Notes under the pieces: model-generated
The model's input: only the letters and a program-made list of their open reading frames with translations
Told to the model about the DNA's origin: nothing
Database searches by the model: none
In this document: piece by piece, positions 50,974 through 59,883 of the stretch
Layout: the number at the start of each line of letters is the position of its first letter
Numbering within the stretch: the first letter of the stretch is position 1
Made by a program: the position numbers and the translations under genes
From: Euryarchaeota archaeon
GTDB taxonomy: Archaea > Thermoplasmatota > SW-10-69-26 > JACQPN01
NCBI GenBank assembly: GCA_016207515.1
Contig: JACQPN010000025.1
Span: forward strand, 186,001 to 250,000
Reading direction: 5' to 3'
Length of the DNA: 64,000 bases

Positions 50974-51755
50974 GGGACGCCGCCTCCATCCGGGAGGACC
51001 CTCATGTTACTTTCCATGGGGAAAACCAGGCCGCGACCGGGGTTGGACAAGATGGGCTTGGTCGCGCCAAGACGGCATGGCTTGACCGCCCCAGGACGTG
51101 GCTCCTCCCAAGATCGACCGCGCGGAGGCCCGGCCGCAACGAGGGTCGAGCCGAGCCCCGGCCGCCCGCAACTGGCGTCACTTGCACCCCCGGGGACCGA
51201 TCGACTCCGAGCGGCCGTCGAATCAATTGACTCGGGGCAATCGTGGACGAGATCGAGGAACACAAACCGGGGCTTTGCCGTGAGATTCGTCCGAGCGATT
51301 GCGACCGGGTACGTGATGACGGCCGGCGATGCGCACGACTCGCCAGGAGTGCCGCGCGTCACGGCCACGAAGGCACCCGATGCATTCCCTGTGACGTTGG
51401 TTATCGCGATGCCGAATCCGCCGTTTGGTTTCTCGCCCCAGGAGGCGATGATCACGGATTCGTTTCCGAAACCGATGTCGGGCCGTTCGGGTGGCGGGAT
51501 GACGCCCGCCTGGCAGTACTTCGCCCACCATTCGCTCCACGTCTCGGCGTCGGTCGCGAGTTCATACCCTTCATGGGCACGGCTCGCAGTGCAGCCCTCG
51601 ATCTTTTCAAAGGAATACTCGACGATAACGGGCGTCTTCGGCGGCGTCGTAGGGTCACCGCCCTGGCTCGTGGAGTCATTCCCATGGGGCGGGCCACGCT
51701 CAAGGCACCCGGCAAGAAGGATCGAGGAGACGACAAGGAGCGACAAATGACGCAT
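50802..51755 (-). CDS. PrcB-like lipoprotein, 3' end uncertain
   Basis: 317 codons, but only about the first 175 look like real protein. MRHLSLLVVSSILLAGC is a lipoprotein signal (Cys17). TWSEWWAKY, FGNESVIIASWGEKPNGGF and PAVITYPVAIARTN resemble the PrcB C-terminal domain fold. After FVFLDLVHDC (about 51230) the sequence becomes Arg/Gly/Pro-rich and runs 172 bases into taw2 on the same strand, which suggests a lost stop or a frameshift; a frame change near 51220 would give a nearby TGA. The true product is probably about 175-180 aa and surface anchored. Confidence 0.6.
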   Translation of the reverse strand: MRHLSLLVVSSILLAGCLERGPPHGNDSTSQGGDPTTPPKTPVIVEYSFEKIEGCTASRAHEGYELATDAETWSEWWAKYCQAGVIPPPERPDIGFGNESVIIASWGEKPNGGFGIAITNVTGNASGAFVAVTRGTPGESCASPAVITYPVAIARTNLTAKPRFVFLDLVHDCPESIDSTAARSRSVPGGASDASCGRPGLGSTLVAAGPPRGRSWEEPRPGAVKPCRLGATKPILSNPGRGLVFPMESNMRVLPDGGGVPCILRATTSASASRARRRSAGAGGYLHWASWTRASGRGLRRDGYLSRSSTRKERLVP

Positions 51756-51804
51756 GGGTGGCCTAGCGCCCGTCGATTGAAAAACGTTTTGGGCCTGGCA
51801 GCCG

Positions 51805-53607
51805 CTACTTTTCTATTGCCACCCAGTTGTCGGCAAGTTTCGTCGCACCCGTCTCGTCGCAGACCTTCTTCGGATCTTGATGCGCGGGGTCGCACCCATC
51901 GGTGTACGCGATGTAGAACCTGCCATCAGGCCCTGTCACTATGTCGATGAAGTCCAGAAGGTTCCTGGTACCGGGGTTGCAAGACGAACCCGTTGTGCAT
52001 ATCGAACCGCGTTGCGCCGGGTCACTATCGGGCGTAACTTGGACGTGGCGCATCGCCGGCGACGCGGTGTCGGCACCGTCGACTATCGTCGCGAAGAGGT
52101 GCCACTCGGTCCAGCCGGGCGCGTTGTCCGAATAAAGGGGCGTTTGCGCCGTCCCATAATAAGTCACCGCGAGCTTTCCCTTGACCGAGCCGACAGCCGC
52201 CGGGAACGTTATCGAAGGGATCTCCGGCGGATTTATCCGCACGGGCGCGCCCCACGTCTTCCCGTGATCTTTTGACATCGAATAGTAAAGCGTCGTGTTC
52301 CCTTGCCACACGTAGTACGTGTTCCCCGCGTCGTCGAACGCGAAATCCGCATCGTTGAAAGACCAATAATCCCAGCCCTCGCCGAAGACGCTCATCTCGT
52401 AGTTCGCGCCGTAGTCGTTGCTCACGGAGATGTAATTCTTGCCGCCCTCCTTGGCCTCGGCCCAACTTATGAACACGTTCCCCGCCCGGTCTGCTTCCAC
52501 AGTCCCCGTCCATAACCCCTGGTAGTTGTCACGCGTGCTTATCCCCGCGAAGACCGGTTGGAAGACAAGCCCGCCATCAAGGCTTCGCGAAACGAACACC
52601 GAATCCGTCGTCGTGTCGTGGGCGGCATAGTAGAGGATCCCATCCCACGGGGCCATCGGGACGCTTGTGGAGCCCACGGTGAGCTTCTGGTGGTCGCCCG
52701 AGGGCCAACCGCACCCAGCGGGGTTCGTCACCCACGTCGCCCCGCCATCGTCCGAGTAGGAAAGGGTGCTGCAAAGGATACCGACGACCGCCGCCTGGAG
52801 TTGGCTCACCCAGATGCGATCCGTGTACGGGTCGACGCGCATCATGGGGTCGGCCGACCCGGCCGTATTCGCGATCTGTGGCGAAACGTCCCTCCACGTC
52901 GCACCTTTGTCGCTCGACTTGTAAAGGGCAAGTCCCGAGAGCACGAAGATGTTCCCCTTGGAATCGACGCCCATCGTGGGCTCACCCACGCGGCCGCCGG
53001 TCTTGTGGGTGGAAAAAGAAATGGTCGTGTCCAATACTGTCGTGAGGTCCTTTGGTTGGAAAGGCAATCCGGCGACTAAGCCCGCATCGACGCTGAACGC
53101 GGTGCCTGCGGCGTCGGGGACGTCCACGGCCGTGACGTTCGCTTTCCACCATTGCGGCGCCTCCAATCCAGGAGGAGGATCGATCGCGCAAGCGAGGGTT
53201 TGCGCTCCAGAGAGGTCCTTGCATGCGATGCCCCCGGCTGCGTCGTAGACACGTAACGCCAGCGACGACGCCGCATCAGCGACCTTGACGGCGATGATCA
53301 CCGCGCCGACACCCGGGCCGACCTCGAACTCGAAAGTCTTCGTGGCGGGTGCTGGAGAGCCGGGTTGCGGGACGGAAACCAGGACACCATCGATCCTTTG
53401 GGTCTGCGGCATCGTGTCGGTCCACTGGAAGACGACCACCTGCGGCGAGGCCATGACGTTCGCCGGACTCTTCGCGGTGAGGCCTGCGATCGGTGGCGCC
53501 GAGACGATCATGCCGGCTCCACCGACGTCCGACGGTTGGCCGACGCAGCCCGAGAGGGCGATTGCGAGAAGAAGAACGGCAGCGGAGAATGCATTCCTAC
53601 TGTGCAC
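51805..53607 (-). CDS. Asp-box beta-propeller (sialidase-like) lipoprotein
   Basis: 600 aa from a GTG at 53607. The frame is open further upstream, but a TATA box at 53636-53644 falls within that part. A lipoprotein signal ends at ALSGC. The C-terminal half has repeated Asp-box motifs (S-x-D-x-G-x-T/N-W/F): YKSSDKGATW, YSDDGGATW, SRSLDGG, SVSNDYGANY, SMSKDHGKTW, indicating a six-bladed propeller related to exo-sialidases. The catalytic Arg triad cannot be confirmed, so it may be a binding or other glycosidase-like propeller. Tethered outside the cell, it could bind or trim sugars. Confidence 0.75.
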   Translation of the reverse strand: MHSRNAFSAAVLLLAIALSGCVGQPSDVGGAGMIVSAPPIAGLTAKSPANVMASPQVVVFQWTDTMPQTQRIDGVLVSVPQPGSPAPATKTFEFEVGPGVGAVIIAVKVADAASSLALRVYDAAGGIACKDLSGAQTLACAIDPPPGLEAPQWWKANVTAVDVPDAAGTAFSVDAGLVAGLPFQPKDLTTVLDTTISFSTHKTGGRVGEPTMGVDSKGNIFVLSGLALYKSSDKGATWRDVSPQIANTAGSADPMMRVDPYTDRIWVSQLQAAVVGILCSTLSYSDDGGATWVTNPAGCGWPSGDHQKLTVGSTSVPMAPWDGILYYAAHDTTTDSVFVSRSLDGGLVFQPVFAGISTRDNYQGLWTGTVEADRAGNVFISWAEAKEGGKNYISVSNDYGANYEMSVFGEGWDYWSFNDADFAFDDAGNTYYVWQGNTTLYYSMSKDHGKTWGAPVRINPPEIPSITFPAAVGSVKGKLAVTYYGTAQTPLYSDNAPGWTEWHLFATIVDGADTASPAMRHVQVTPDSDPAQRGSICTTGSSCNPGTRNLLDFIDIVTGPDGRFYIAYTDGCDPAHQDPKKVCDETGATKLADNWVAIEK

Positions 53608-53635
53608 AGGGATCAATCCAAACTGACCGGTTCCA

Positions 53636-53644
53636 CTTAAATAG
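53636..53644 (-). promoter_or_regulatory. TATA box of the Asp-box lipoprotein gene
   Basis: On the minus strand CTATTTAAG is centred 33 bases upstream of the GTG at 53607, giving a leader of about 8 nt and showing that the upstream in-frame ATGs are not used. Confidence 0.6.
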
Positions 53645-53740
53645 ATTGTTGCGTGGATAGTGACCATCATCACGGCGTATATCCGCTGGCCTCACCGCTC
53701 CTCGTACGTGAGGGCTTCCAATCCTGCCGCCCTTCGAAGG

Positions 53741-53748
53741 CTTTATCC
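53741..53748 (+). promoter_or_regulatory. TATA-like element of pth2
   Basis: CTTTATCC is centred 27 bases before the GTG at 53771. It supports that GTG as start of a leaderless transcript. Confidence 0.4.
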
Positions 53749-53770
53749 ATCGTCGCCGGAATCGAAGAAC

Positions 53771-54133
53771 GTGCCCGACTTCGAATACAAGATGGTCATC
53801 GTCGTCCGAAAGGACTTGAAGCTATCGCCGGGGAAGATGGCCGCGCAAGTCGGCCACGCCGCCGTGAACCTCGCGCTAGCAGGTGCAAGGCGAAAGGACA
53901 AGGCGTACGAAGCGTGGCTGTCGGAGGGGCAGAAGAAGGTGGTCGTCAAGGGAGAGGGCCTCCGCCAGCTTTACGAGCTCAAGGAACAAGCGGAAGCCCT
54001 TGGCCTCGCCACGACACTCGTATCCGACGCTGGACTCACGGAGGTCGAGCCCGGGACGACGACGTGCCTTGGCGTCGGGCCTGCCAAGGCCAAAGACGTC
54101 GACCGCGTGACCGGCGGCCTCGCTTTGGCATGA
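53771..54133 (+). CDS. pth2: peptidyl-tRNA hydrolase Pth2
   Basis: 120 aa from the GTG at 53771, the usual Pth2 size; the longer frame from 53660 includes the promoter. The family pattern is clear: YKMVIVVRKDLKLSPGKMAAQVGHAAV near the N-terminus (named in parts), KVVVKG, TTLVSDAGLTEVEPGTTT, and LGVGPAKAKDVDRVTGGL. It recycles peptidyl-tRNAs that drop off ribosomes. Catalytic Lys, Asp and Thr positions are present. Stands alone, divergent from the Asp-box lipoprotein gene. Confidence 0.95.
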   Translation: MPDFEYKMVIVVRKDLKLSPGKMAAQVGHAAVNLALAGARRKDKAYEAWLSEGQKKVVVKGEGLRQLYELKEQAEALGLATTLVSDAGLTEVEPGTTTCLGVGPAKAKDVDRVTGGLALA

Positions 54134-54255
54134 TCGGCCCCTTGTGAAGCGCCAATACTTTTCGGACACCACGACGCCGAAGTTAGAGTCACACGGGAAA
54201 ATCCTGATGACGACGTTGGAGCAAGATCGTAGCTCGTACGCGGAGCCTACAATCC

Positions 54256-56289
54256 ATGCGCGTCAAGAACCTGACCCTCGTTGTCCTCGTGATCGCGATC
54301 GTCGTGGAACCCGCCATCGCGAGTCACCATCGATCGTTTTATGAAAACGACACTGGAGCACACGAAACGAAAGAACCGGACTTCGAGACAAGCCGCGTCC
54401 TTGCGAGTTTTGGTGGCCCAGACGAGTCGCAACGGGTGATCGACTACGACCACGACGAAACGGGAGACGATGGCTCGACCCGTCTCGACCTCGGTAACGC
54501 CGCGCTATTCCTCGATGCCAGGATATCGCAGGCGCCCCTTTCTCCGGCACGTTCGTACGCCATCGATGGCGGCTTCTACGTGTCGGCGATCACGGGCTGG
54601 TCCGCAAACACGTTGCCGCCGGGCGAGAACCTGCTCTTCGCCTGGTTCGGCTGGTTCAACGACCTGAACCTCGACGGACGCATCGACGATGATTGCATGC
54701 AACGGCCCGGATATGTTGCCGGGGCCGATGAATTCGTTTGGGCCGGGATAATGGAGGAAAGGCCGCATCGGCTGGTTGCGTGGATCCTCCCTGGAAACCA
54801 CACGGCGGGCCAGATGCCCGATCCATTAGGCTCCTCGGGCCCCTCGGAGCCGATCGACGCCTTGCCGCTCATGGGCTTTCCCGGCTCGCTTTCCCCGGAT
54901 CTTTCATTGGACGATCGTAGTGGAAACCAGTACGGCGTCTACCCCCAAGCTTGCCCTGCGGACACGTTCCAGGTGGCAGGATCCGGTTTCGCCTCCATGT
55001 ACTACGATTCTGCGCTTCTTTCGGAAACGGAGATCGTTGTAGCGGCATTCCCGATGGATGGCTCGGCCGTCGTCGGGCTCGACCCGTTCGCGCCACTCGG
55101 GTACGACCTCGGCGAGGCGCGGTTCATCGACGTCGATCATTACGAGGCATTGAACCCCTCGATAGCGGACCTGTGGCAAGGGCTTCGCGATGCCGGTCGC
55201 TCCGAGTACCTTCAACTCAAGGAGATGACGATCGCAAAGGTCGGGGAGAGCGAGGGCAAGGTGGACGAAACCGCTGCCGCCGCGGGGCATGAACGCGACG
55301 TCTTGGTCGAGTCGTTTTTCTCTGTTGCCCGGACCGCCCAGGACACTTTCCGCAACGAGACGGGGATCGAGCCACCCAGCGGCGATCCTTCGGATATGAC
55401 GGATGAGGTCGCGGTCTTGATCGGAGACGGCGTCAACCGTTCCTTGGAGGCGTTCGATCGTACGACCAACATTTCGCGCCGGTTCTTCGCCGTCGACCCG
55501 AGGGAGCCGAACACCGAATGGGATGTCCTACCGGGCGCCTCGTATGGCGCGCGTTCGGACGAGGTGGGGCCGTCATGCACCGACCGGCGGGCCTACCATG
55601 CGGACGGCGATTGTAACGATTACTCTGGCTATCTGGATGGAAGGCACGCCTGGGCGGACTTGACGGCGCGAGGAAGCGTCCCATATCCCCACGTGTACCA
55701 GATCGGTGGCCCCTATGGCACTCTTCTAAGGATCGTTGTGGACCCGCTTGTCTTCGACGCGAGCGACGCCCCGCAGCACCGTTCGCTGGCACCGGGAGTA
55801 CCCTACCAATTCAATGCGAGGGTGGGAAGCTGGCACGACAAGGATAATGACCTACACGTCTCGATGGCAACGGGGGCCGGCGCCGAGTTCCGAGGCGCTT
55901 GCGGAGACGACCATGCCGGTAATTCCGGTGCTCTGAACCTCACGATGGAATCGCTCGAGGCCGAGGGTGCCTGGCCCGGCGGCCTCTGGGTCTTCAAGGA
56001 TTTCGAACGAACGGGAAAAGCGTCCGCAGAAGGGGAATCCATCGTCGATCTTTACATGAGCGGGCCCGTTAGCATCCGCATCGGGTGCGAACCCGGACAG
56101 CGCGAAGCGGGGGCCGCGAGTGCCCGCGACTGGGTCGTGTTCTCCGAGGGTGCCTTTTCCGGGAGCATGGTCAAGACGACGCTGGAGGTCGCGGTGAGCT
56201 TTGTGCTCGATGATCTGAGTCTCGCTCGCGAGCTTGTCCGTGACGTCGATATCTGGAGCCCGCAATCGATCACGCTGGACTCCGTGTGA
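54256..56289 (+). CDS. hypothetical secreted 677-aa protein
   Basis: An N-terminal signal peptide (VKNLTLVVLVIAIVVEPAIA) precedes a large acidic extracellular protein. A region with N-D-L-N-L-D-G-R-I-D-D-D (about residues 134-145) resembles a Ca-binding loop, and another Asp-rich stretch lies at about 62-70. The middle part (about 310-420) is helical and Glu/Lys-rich, possibly coiled coil; the C-terminal third has several cysteines (C-T-D-R, C-N-D-Y, C-G-D-D, C-E-P-G). It has no C-terminal anchor. No family recognised. Confidence 0.7.
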   Translation: MRVKNLTLVVLVIAIVVEPAIASHHRSFYENDTGAHETKEPDFETSRVLASFGGPDESQRVIDYDHDETGDDGSTRLDLGNAALFLDARISQAPLSPARSYAIDGGFYVSAITGWSANTLPPGENLLFAWFGWFNDLNLDGRIDDDCMQRPGYVAGADEFVWAGIMEERPHRLVAWILPGNHTAGQMPDPLGSSGPSEPIDALPLMGFPGSLSPDLSLDDRSGNQYGVYPQACPADTFQVAGSGFASMYYDSALLSETEIVVAAFPMDGSAVVGLDPFAPLGYDLGEARFIDVDHYEALNPSIADLWQGLRDAGRSEYLQLKEMTIAKVGESEGKVDETAAAAGHERDVLVESFFSVARTAQDTFRNETGIEPPSGDPSDMTDEVAVLIGDGVNRSLEAFDRTTNISRRFFAVDPREPNTEWDVLPGASYGARSDEVGPSCTDRRAYHADGDCNDYSGYLDGRHAWADLTARGSVPYPHVYQIGGPYGTLLRIVVDPLVFDASDAPQHRSLAPGVPYQFNARVGSWHDKDNDLHVSMATGAGAEFRGACGDDHAGNSGALNLTMESLEAEGAWPGGLWVFKDFERTGKASAEGESIVDLYMSGPVSIRIGCEPGQREAGAASARDWVVFSEGAFSGSMVKTTLEVAVSFVLDDLSLARELVRDVDIWSPQSITLDSV

Positions 56290-56376
56290 GTCGCGGCCGA
56301 CGGCCTGGTCGCGTGGGGCCACGCCCCACGCCTGGGCCCGTTACGTTCATATCGAGTGTCAGACTAACCGACCACC

Positions 56377-56574
56377 TTGAGCCCGACGGAGAGCGCGCCC
56401 GACCCGGTTTTCATTCACTGTGGGAAATGCCGCCACTTCGCTCCATCGATCGTCGGCCGCCATTCCTGCCAACTTGGGCTTGTTCTTGTGGATGGAGTGC
56501 ACCGGAGAACGTGCAACCAGTACGAGCCGTTTCCATCGATGCAGGGCGAAAGCGAGCTCGACCTCTCTGAATAG
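56377..56574 (+). CDS. small CxxC zinc-binding-type protein
   Basis: 65 aa, TTG start. FIHCGKCRHF gives a C-x2-C and later Cys residues (SCQLG and RTCNQYEP) complete a four-Cys set spaced like a single zinc knuckle. A weak TATA (GTTCATATCG) lies near 56344. No family recognised; similar Cys-patterned small proteins are common in archaea. Confidence 0.5.
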   Translation: MSPTESAPDPVFIHCGKCRHFAPSIVGRHSCQLGLVLVDGVHRRTCNQYEPFPSMQGESELDLSE

Positions 56575-56862
56575 GGAAGAACGCGAGCCGGCGCAACCTG
56601 AAATGGCACCACGGCCGTGTCGTGTTGCTTTTGACGCCGAAGATGGTTCAAGGGAGAAGATCTGTCGAGCGGGGTGGCGCTGGCCTGGATGAGCAAGACA
56701 AATCCCGTCCACCTGGATGCCCGTCGGCGCCGTCGCTTTCCTCGCGGGCACCCCGGGCGATCACTGGCCGGCGACGCGCCATGCGCGCCGCGACGCGGAT
56801 AGGCGGTTTTGCCCCGTCGTTCGATTTGACCGGGGAAAACGAGCTGACCTCTGGCGTCCCTC
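56575..56862. other. 288-base gap, no gene recognised
   Basis: Open frames on both strands here are Arg/Pro-rich and lack start-signal support. No TATA box is obvious before the Gly-rich gene at 56863. Confidence 0.4.
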
Positions 56863-58440
56863 GTGGGTCCGGTGTCAAACGTGCGCCGAGGCATCCACAC
56901 GATCGCGATGGTGCTCGTTCTTGCAACCGCCCTCACCCCCCCTCCCGCTTCGGCCTATGAAGCGGGCCATGCACCCGATGCGGGGCCTGCAGGATGGCAC
57001 GAGGTCAATGTCGAGGCGTTCGTTCTAGCCTCCGATGAGACTCTCGACATTGACCGTGACACCATCATCCGGGCGAAGGAGCAGATCGTGTTGGCCGGCG
57101 ACTTGCTGCTACGCCGTGCCTCCGGGTCCCTTTCTGGCCCCTCGCTCGCACTCGTCGCAGGCGGCGACGTATCGATCCTCGGGCGGATAATCGCCGCTGC
57201 GGGAGGAGGTGGACGCCCCGGGTCGCCGGACGGCGGCGACGGAAGCGATGTCATCATCATCACGGTCGAAGGACACGTCGGATTCGGACCTGATTCCCTG
57301 GTCGCGACGGGACATGGCGGACACGGCCTCGACGTTCGGACTTCAGATCAGGCGCCATCACCCACGGACAGATTCATCCGTGGGGGCGACGGCGGGGACG
57401 CAGGAACGCTCTTCGTGAACGCCCGTTGGTTCTCATCGACAGGCGGCGTCCACTACGGCGCTGGAGGCAAAGGTGGGTTCGCACTGGGGGACGGGTTTTC
57501 CTCTCCCTTTGACGGCCCAGCTATCCTACGTGGCGGCGATGGCGGGACGGGCGGGTACGGAATCTACGTCAACGACACGGAAGGGTTCCTGATCCCGGCC
57601 CGAGACGGACCAGACGCCCTTGCGGCGCGATCAGCGCCTCGGGAGAATGGACCTGCGTCCGCGCCCGCCGCCGGCGCCGGGCCTTGCGTCTCCCACGGCG
57701 TCGACGGCACACCGTCCGTGATCGGCGACGGCGGAGCCGGCGGCGATGCGTGCAGCCTCGGTCTGGACGGAACAGATGGGGCAAACGGCGCCAATGGCAC
57801 GGGCGCCCCCTTGAGTTGCAGCCCTGGCGCCCCCGGAAGTGCCGGCACCGCCGGCGCGGGCGCCGCCGCCGCTCTCGGTGGAAACGGTGGTTTTGCCCTC
57901 GTTGGCAACGGTGGGCCCGGCGGCTCGGCCACAACGAGAGCCGGAAGCGGCGGGAACGGGGGCTCAGGCGGCAATGGCGGCAGCTCGTGGGTTGGTGCCG
58001 GCTGCGCGGGCGGCAATGGGGGAGCCGGCGGGCCAGCCGGCGCGTCCGCGAACGCCACGGGCGGGGGCGGCGGCACATCCGTTTGCGGAATCGGCGGCAG
58101 CGGCGGCACCGCGTCGACCGTCGGGGGCGTCGGCGGCGCCGGCGGAGCAGGCGGGGCCGGCGGTTCCGGAATGCCAAGCGGCGGGCCGCCCGGCGAACCC
58201 GGCCTCCCCGGAGGCTCGACGCCTGCCGGGGTACCTCTCGCGGGGCCCGCGGGGGCAGGCCTTCAGGCTTGCGGCGCCCTCTTGGTCCCTGTGAAACCGA
58301 TCGTTGACAGGGTCAGCAACGCCGATGAGACGTTGATCCCTTGGTCCGCCCTTCCACCGATGCCCTACATCAATCCGAATTCCCCAGAGGTGCCAAGCGT
58401 TTGCACCTACCTCGAGGCCCTATGCGGGCCCAATACGTGA
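56863..58440 (+). CDS. glycine-rich secreted surface protein (PE_PGRS-like composition)
   Basis: 525 aa, GTG start; a signal peptide ends about PPPASA (residue 31). About 120 residues of beta-type sequence (VLAGDLLLRRASG, LALVAGGDVSILGRI) are followed by Gly-rich repeats with G-G-x-G-G, G-N-G-G and G-G-A-G patterns for about 250 residues. A collagen-like Gly-x-y stretch (PSGGPPGEPGLPGGS) and a C-terminal domain with cysteines end it. Such repeats can form polyglycine-II-type bundles. No C-terminal membrane anchor. It is a paralogue of the next gene, which begins 13 bases later. Cell-surface or matrix role inferred. Confidence 0.75.
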   Translation: MGPVSNVRRGIHTIAMVLVLATALTPPPASAYEAGHAPDAGPAGWHEVNVEAFVLASDETLDIDRDTIIRAKEQIVLAGDLLLRRASGSLSGPSLALVAGGDVSILGRIIAAAGGGGRPGSPDGGDGSDVIIITVEGHVGFGPDSLVATGHGGHGLDVRTSDQAPSPTDRFIRGGDGGDAGTLFVNARWFSSTGGVHYGAGGKGGFALGDGFSSPFDGPAILRGGDGGTGGYGIYVNDTEGFLIPARDGPDALAARSAPRENGPASAPAAGAGPCVSHGVDGTPSVIGDGGAGGDACSLGLDGTDGANGANGTGAPLSCSPGAPGSAGTAGAGAAAALGGNGGFALVGNGGPGGSATTRAGSGGNGGSGGNGGSSWVGAGCAGGNGGAGGPAGASANATGGGGGTSVCGIGGSGGTASTVGGVGGAGGAGGAGGSGMPSGGPPGEPGLPGGSTPAGVPLAGPAGAGLQACGALLVPVKPIVDRVSNADETLIPWSALPPMPYINPNSPEVPSVCTYLEALCGPNT

Positions 58441-58453
58441 TGGAGTCACCACA

Positions 58454-59878
58454 ATGTCCGCCCCGGCCACTGCTCGCTACTTCACCGTTTGCTTGATCAT
58501 GGGACTCGTCGGCGCCACGCCCGTTCACGCGTCGCTCGACCTTAGGGTCAACGACATCGTGACGTGGCCGGCTCCGAGCGAACCACCGGAGGTCTCCGCT
58601 CCGATCCTTTCGCCAGGTCCGGAGCTCCGCATCGAATTCGACGGGCCATTGACCATCGATCGGGCGATAGTGCCCATGCGTATCGACGGGGAGCCGGTCA
58701 CGGTGCGGGTACGTGTAACGGACGATTTGATGATCGGTGCCGACATCCGAGTCTCCGACGGAAACGCGGGGAACGCTTCCTGGCGGAATGGAACAGATGG
58801 TGCGAACATCATCCTTGAGTCGACGTCGGGCCGCATCATCCTTGCCGGCTATGCCCTCACGGCCGGCGACGGCGGGGCCGGTCTCGGATCAAGGGAGACA
58901 AATGCCATCGGCGGAAACGGGGGCCGTGGTGGGGGCATCTGGCTCCTGGCAGAGGAAGTGGTCGGTCCAGCGATCATCAACGTCGGGAACGGCGGCCCCG
59001 GCGGAGACGCCCTCTCGAGCGGCCCAAAAGACGTGTGGAACCGCGGGGGCGATGGAGGCGATTCGGGGCGGGTGTTTCCCGCGCATCTTGCGTCGATCTC
59101 CACCGGCGGCGTCGGCGGCAAGGGCGGAAACGCCGGATTGCAGGACCCCCAATACGGGGATCCTGAATGGGCCGCAAGGAGCGATTCCAATCCCTACGCA
59201 GATGACCGCGTGTGCGTCGACGACCCGGAAGCCTTCCCAAGCGCAAACACGTCAGCCCTAGTCGCGAATCCCCTCGTTCCCGTAGGTGACGACAGCGGCC
59301 GCCAGGGCGGAAACGCCAGCGCAGTCGCCCGGGCCGGAATCGCGTCCTGTCGACCTGGCTTTGACGCGGGAAACGGTGGAAACGCGACATCGATCGCGGG
59401 CAGCGGGGGAAACGGCATGCGGCGCGGAGGAAACGGCGGACTTGCCTACGCTCGCGCCGGCGCCGGCGCCAATGTGACCGTCCCGCACTGCGCGGGGACG
59501 GCCGGTAACGGCGGCTGGGGTGGAAACGCCACCGCTCAAGCTGGCGATGGTGGCGCCGCCACCAACGGGCCCGGGGGCGACGGCGGAGCTGCCATCGCCT
59601 GGGCAGGAAGCGCGGGAGATGGCGGCACCGGAGCCCGCCCTGGGACTGGAGGAACCGGTGGCTGGGCGAATGCCACGGCAGGCGACGGCGGCCTAGGGCT
59701 CACGGGCGGAGGTAGCGGCGGCGACGCGACAAGCCTCAATGGGGGCGGAGGCGCCGGCGGGGCCGGATGCGCCCTACCCCTCGCCTCTCGCACATCGACC
59801 ATCGGCTACGAAGGGGCCGCAATAACGACGTTGCTTCTCCTTGGTTTGGCTGCCTGGGCGCGTAGACGCGTACGTTGA
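58454..59878 (+). CDS. glycine-rich surface protein with C-terminal membrane anchor
   Basis: 474 aa. Signal peptide (CLIMGLVGATPVHA), an N-terminal beta-type domain, then a long Gly-rich region (GGDGGDSG, GGVGGKGGNAG, GNGGNATSIAGSGGNG) with G-N-G-G-x repeats, and at the C-terminus a hydrophobic segment (AAITTLLLLGLAAWA) followed by RRRVR. This is the layout of an archaeal protein anchored by its C-terminus, but no PGF-CTERM motif is seen. It shares GGDGGDxG and STGGVxxxGGKGG with the preceding protein. The two may assemble together, with this one tethering the complex. Ends 5 bases from convergent topA. Confidence 0.75.
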   Translation: MSAPATARYFTVCLIMGLVGATPVHASLDLRVNDIVTWPAPSEPPEVSAPILSPGPELRIEFDGPLTIDRAIVPMRIDGEPVTVRVRVTDDLMIGADIRVSDGNAGNASWRNGTDGANIILESTSGRIILAGYALTAGDGGAGLGSRETNAIGGNGGRGGGIWLLAEEVVGPAIINVGNGGPGGDALSSGPKDVWNRGGDGGDSGRVFPAHLASISTGGVGGKGGNAGLQDPQYGDPEWAARSDSNPYADDRVCVDDPEAFPSANTSALVANPLVPVGDDSGRQGGNASAVARAGIASCRPGFDAGNGGNATSIAGSGGNGMRRGGNGGLAYARAGAGANVTVPHCAGTAGNGGWGGNATAQAGDGGAATNGPGGDGGAAIAWAGSAGDGGTGARPGTGGTGGWANATAGDGGLGLTGGGSGGDATSLNGGGGAGGAGCALPLASRTSTIGYEGAAITTLLLLGLAAWARRRVR

Positions 59879-59883
59879 GCGCC

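Noticed and set aside
56415-56936. 173-codon minus-strand frame
   Set aside because: Composition is Arg-rich and lacks any recognised pattern; it overlaps two better-supported plus-strand genes.
57564-58177. Long minus-strand open frames opposite the Gly-rich gene at 56863
   Set aside because: They are Pro/Arg-rich mirror images of GC-rich glycine codons and have no start signals or family features.
57500-59800. GC-rich repeats as a possible CRISPR array
   Set aside because: The repeats follow Gly codons in frame and have no uniform repeat-spacer structure.
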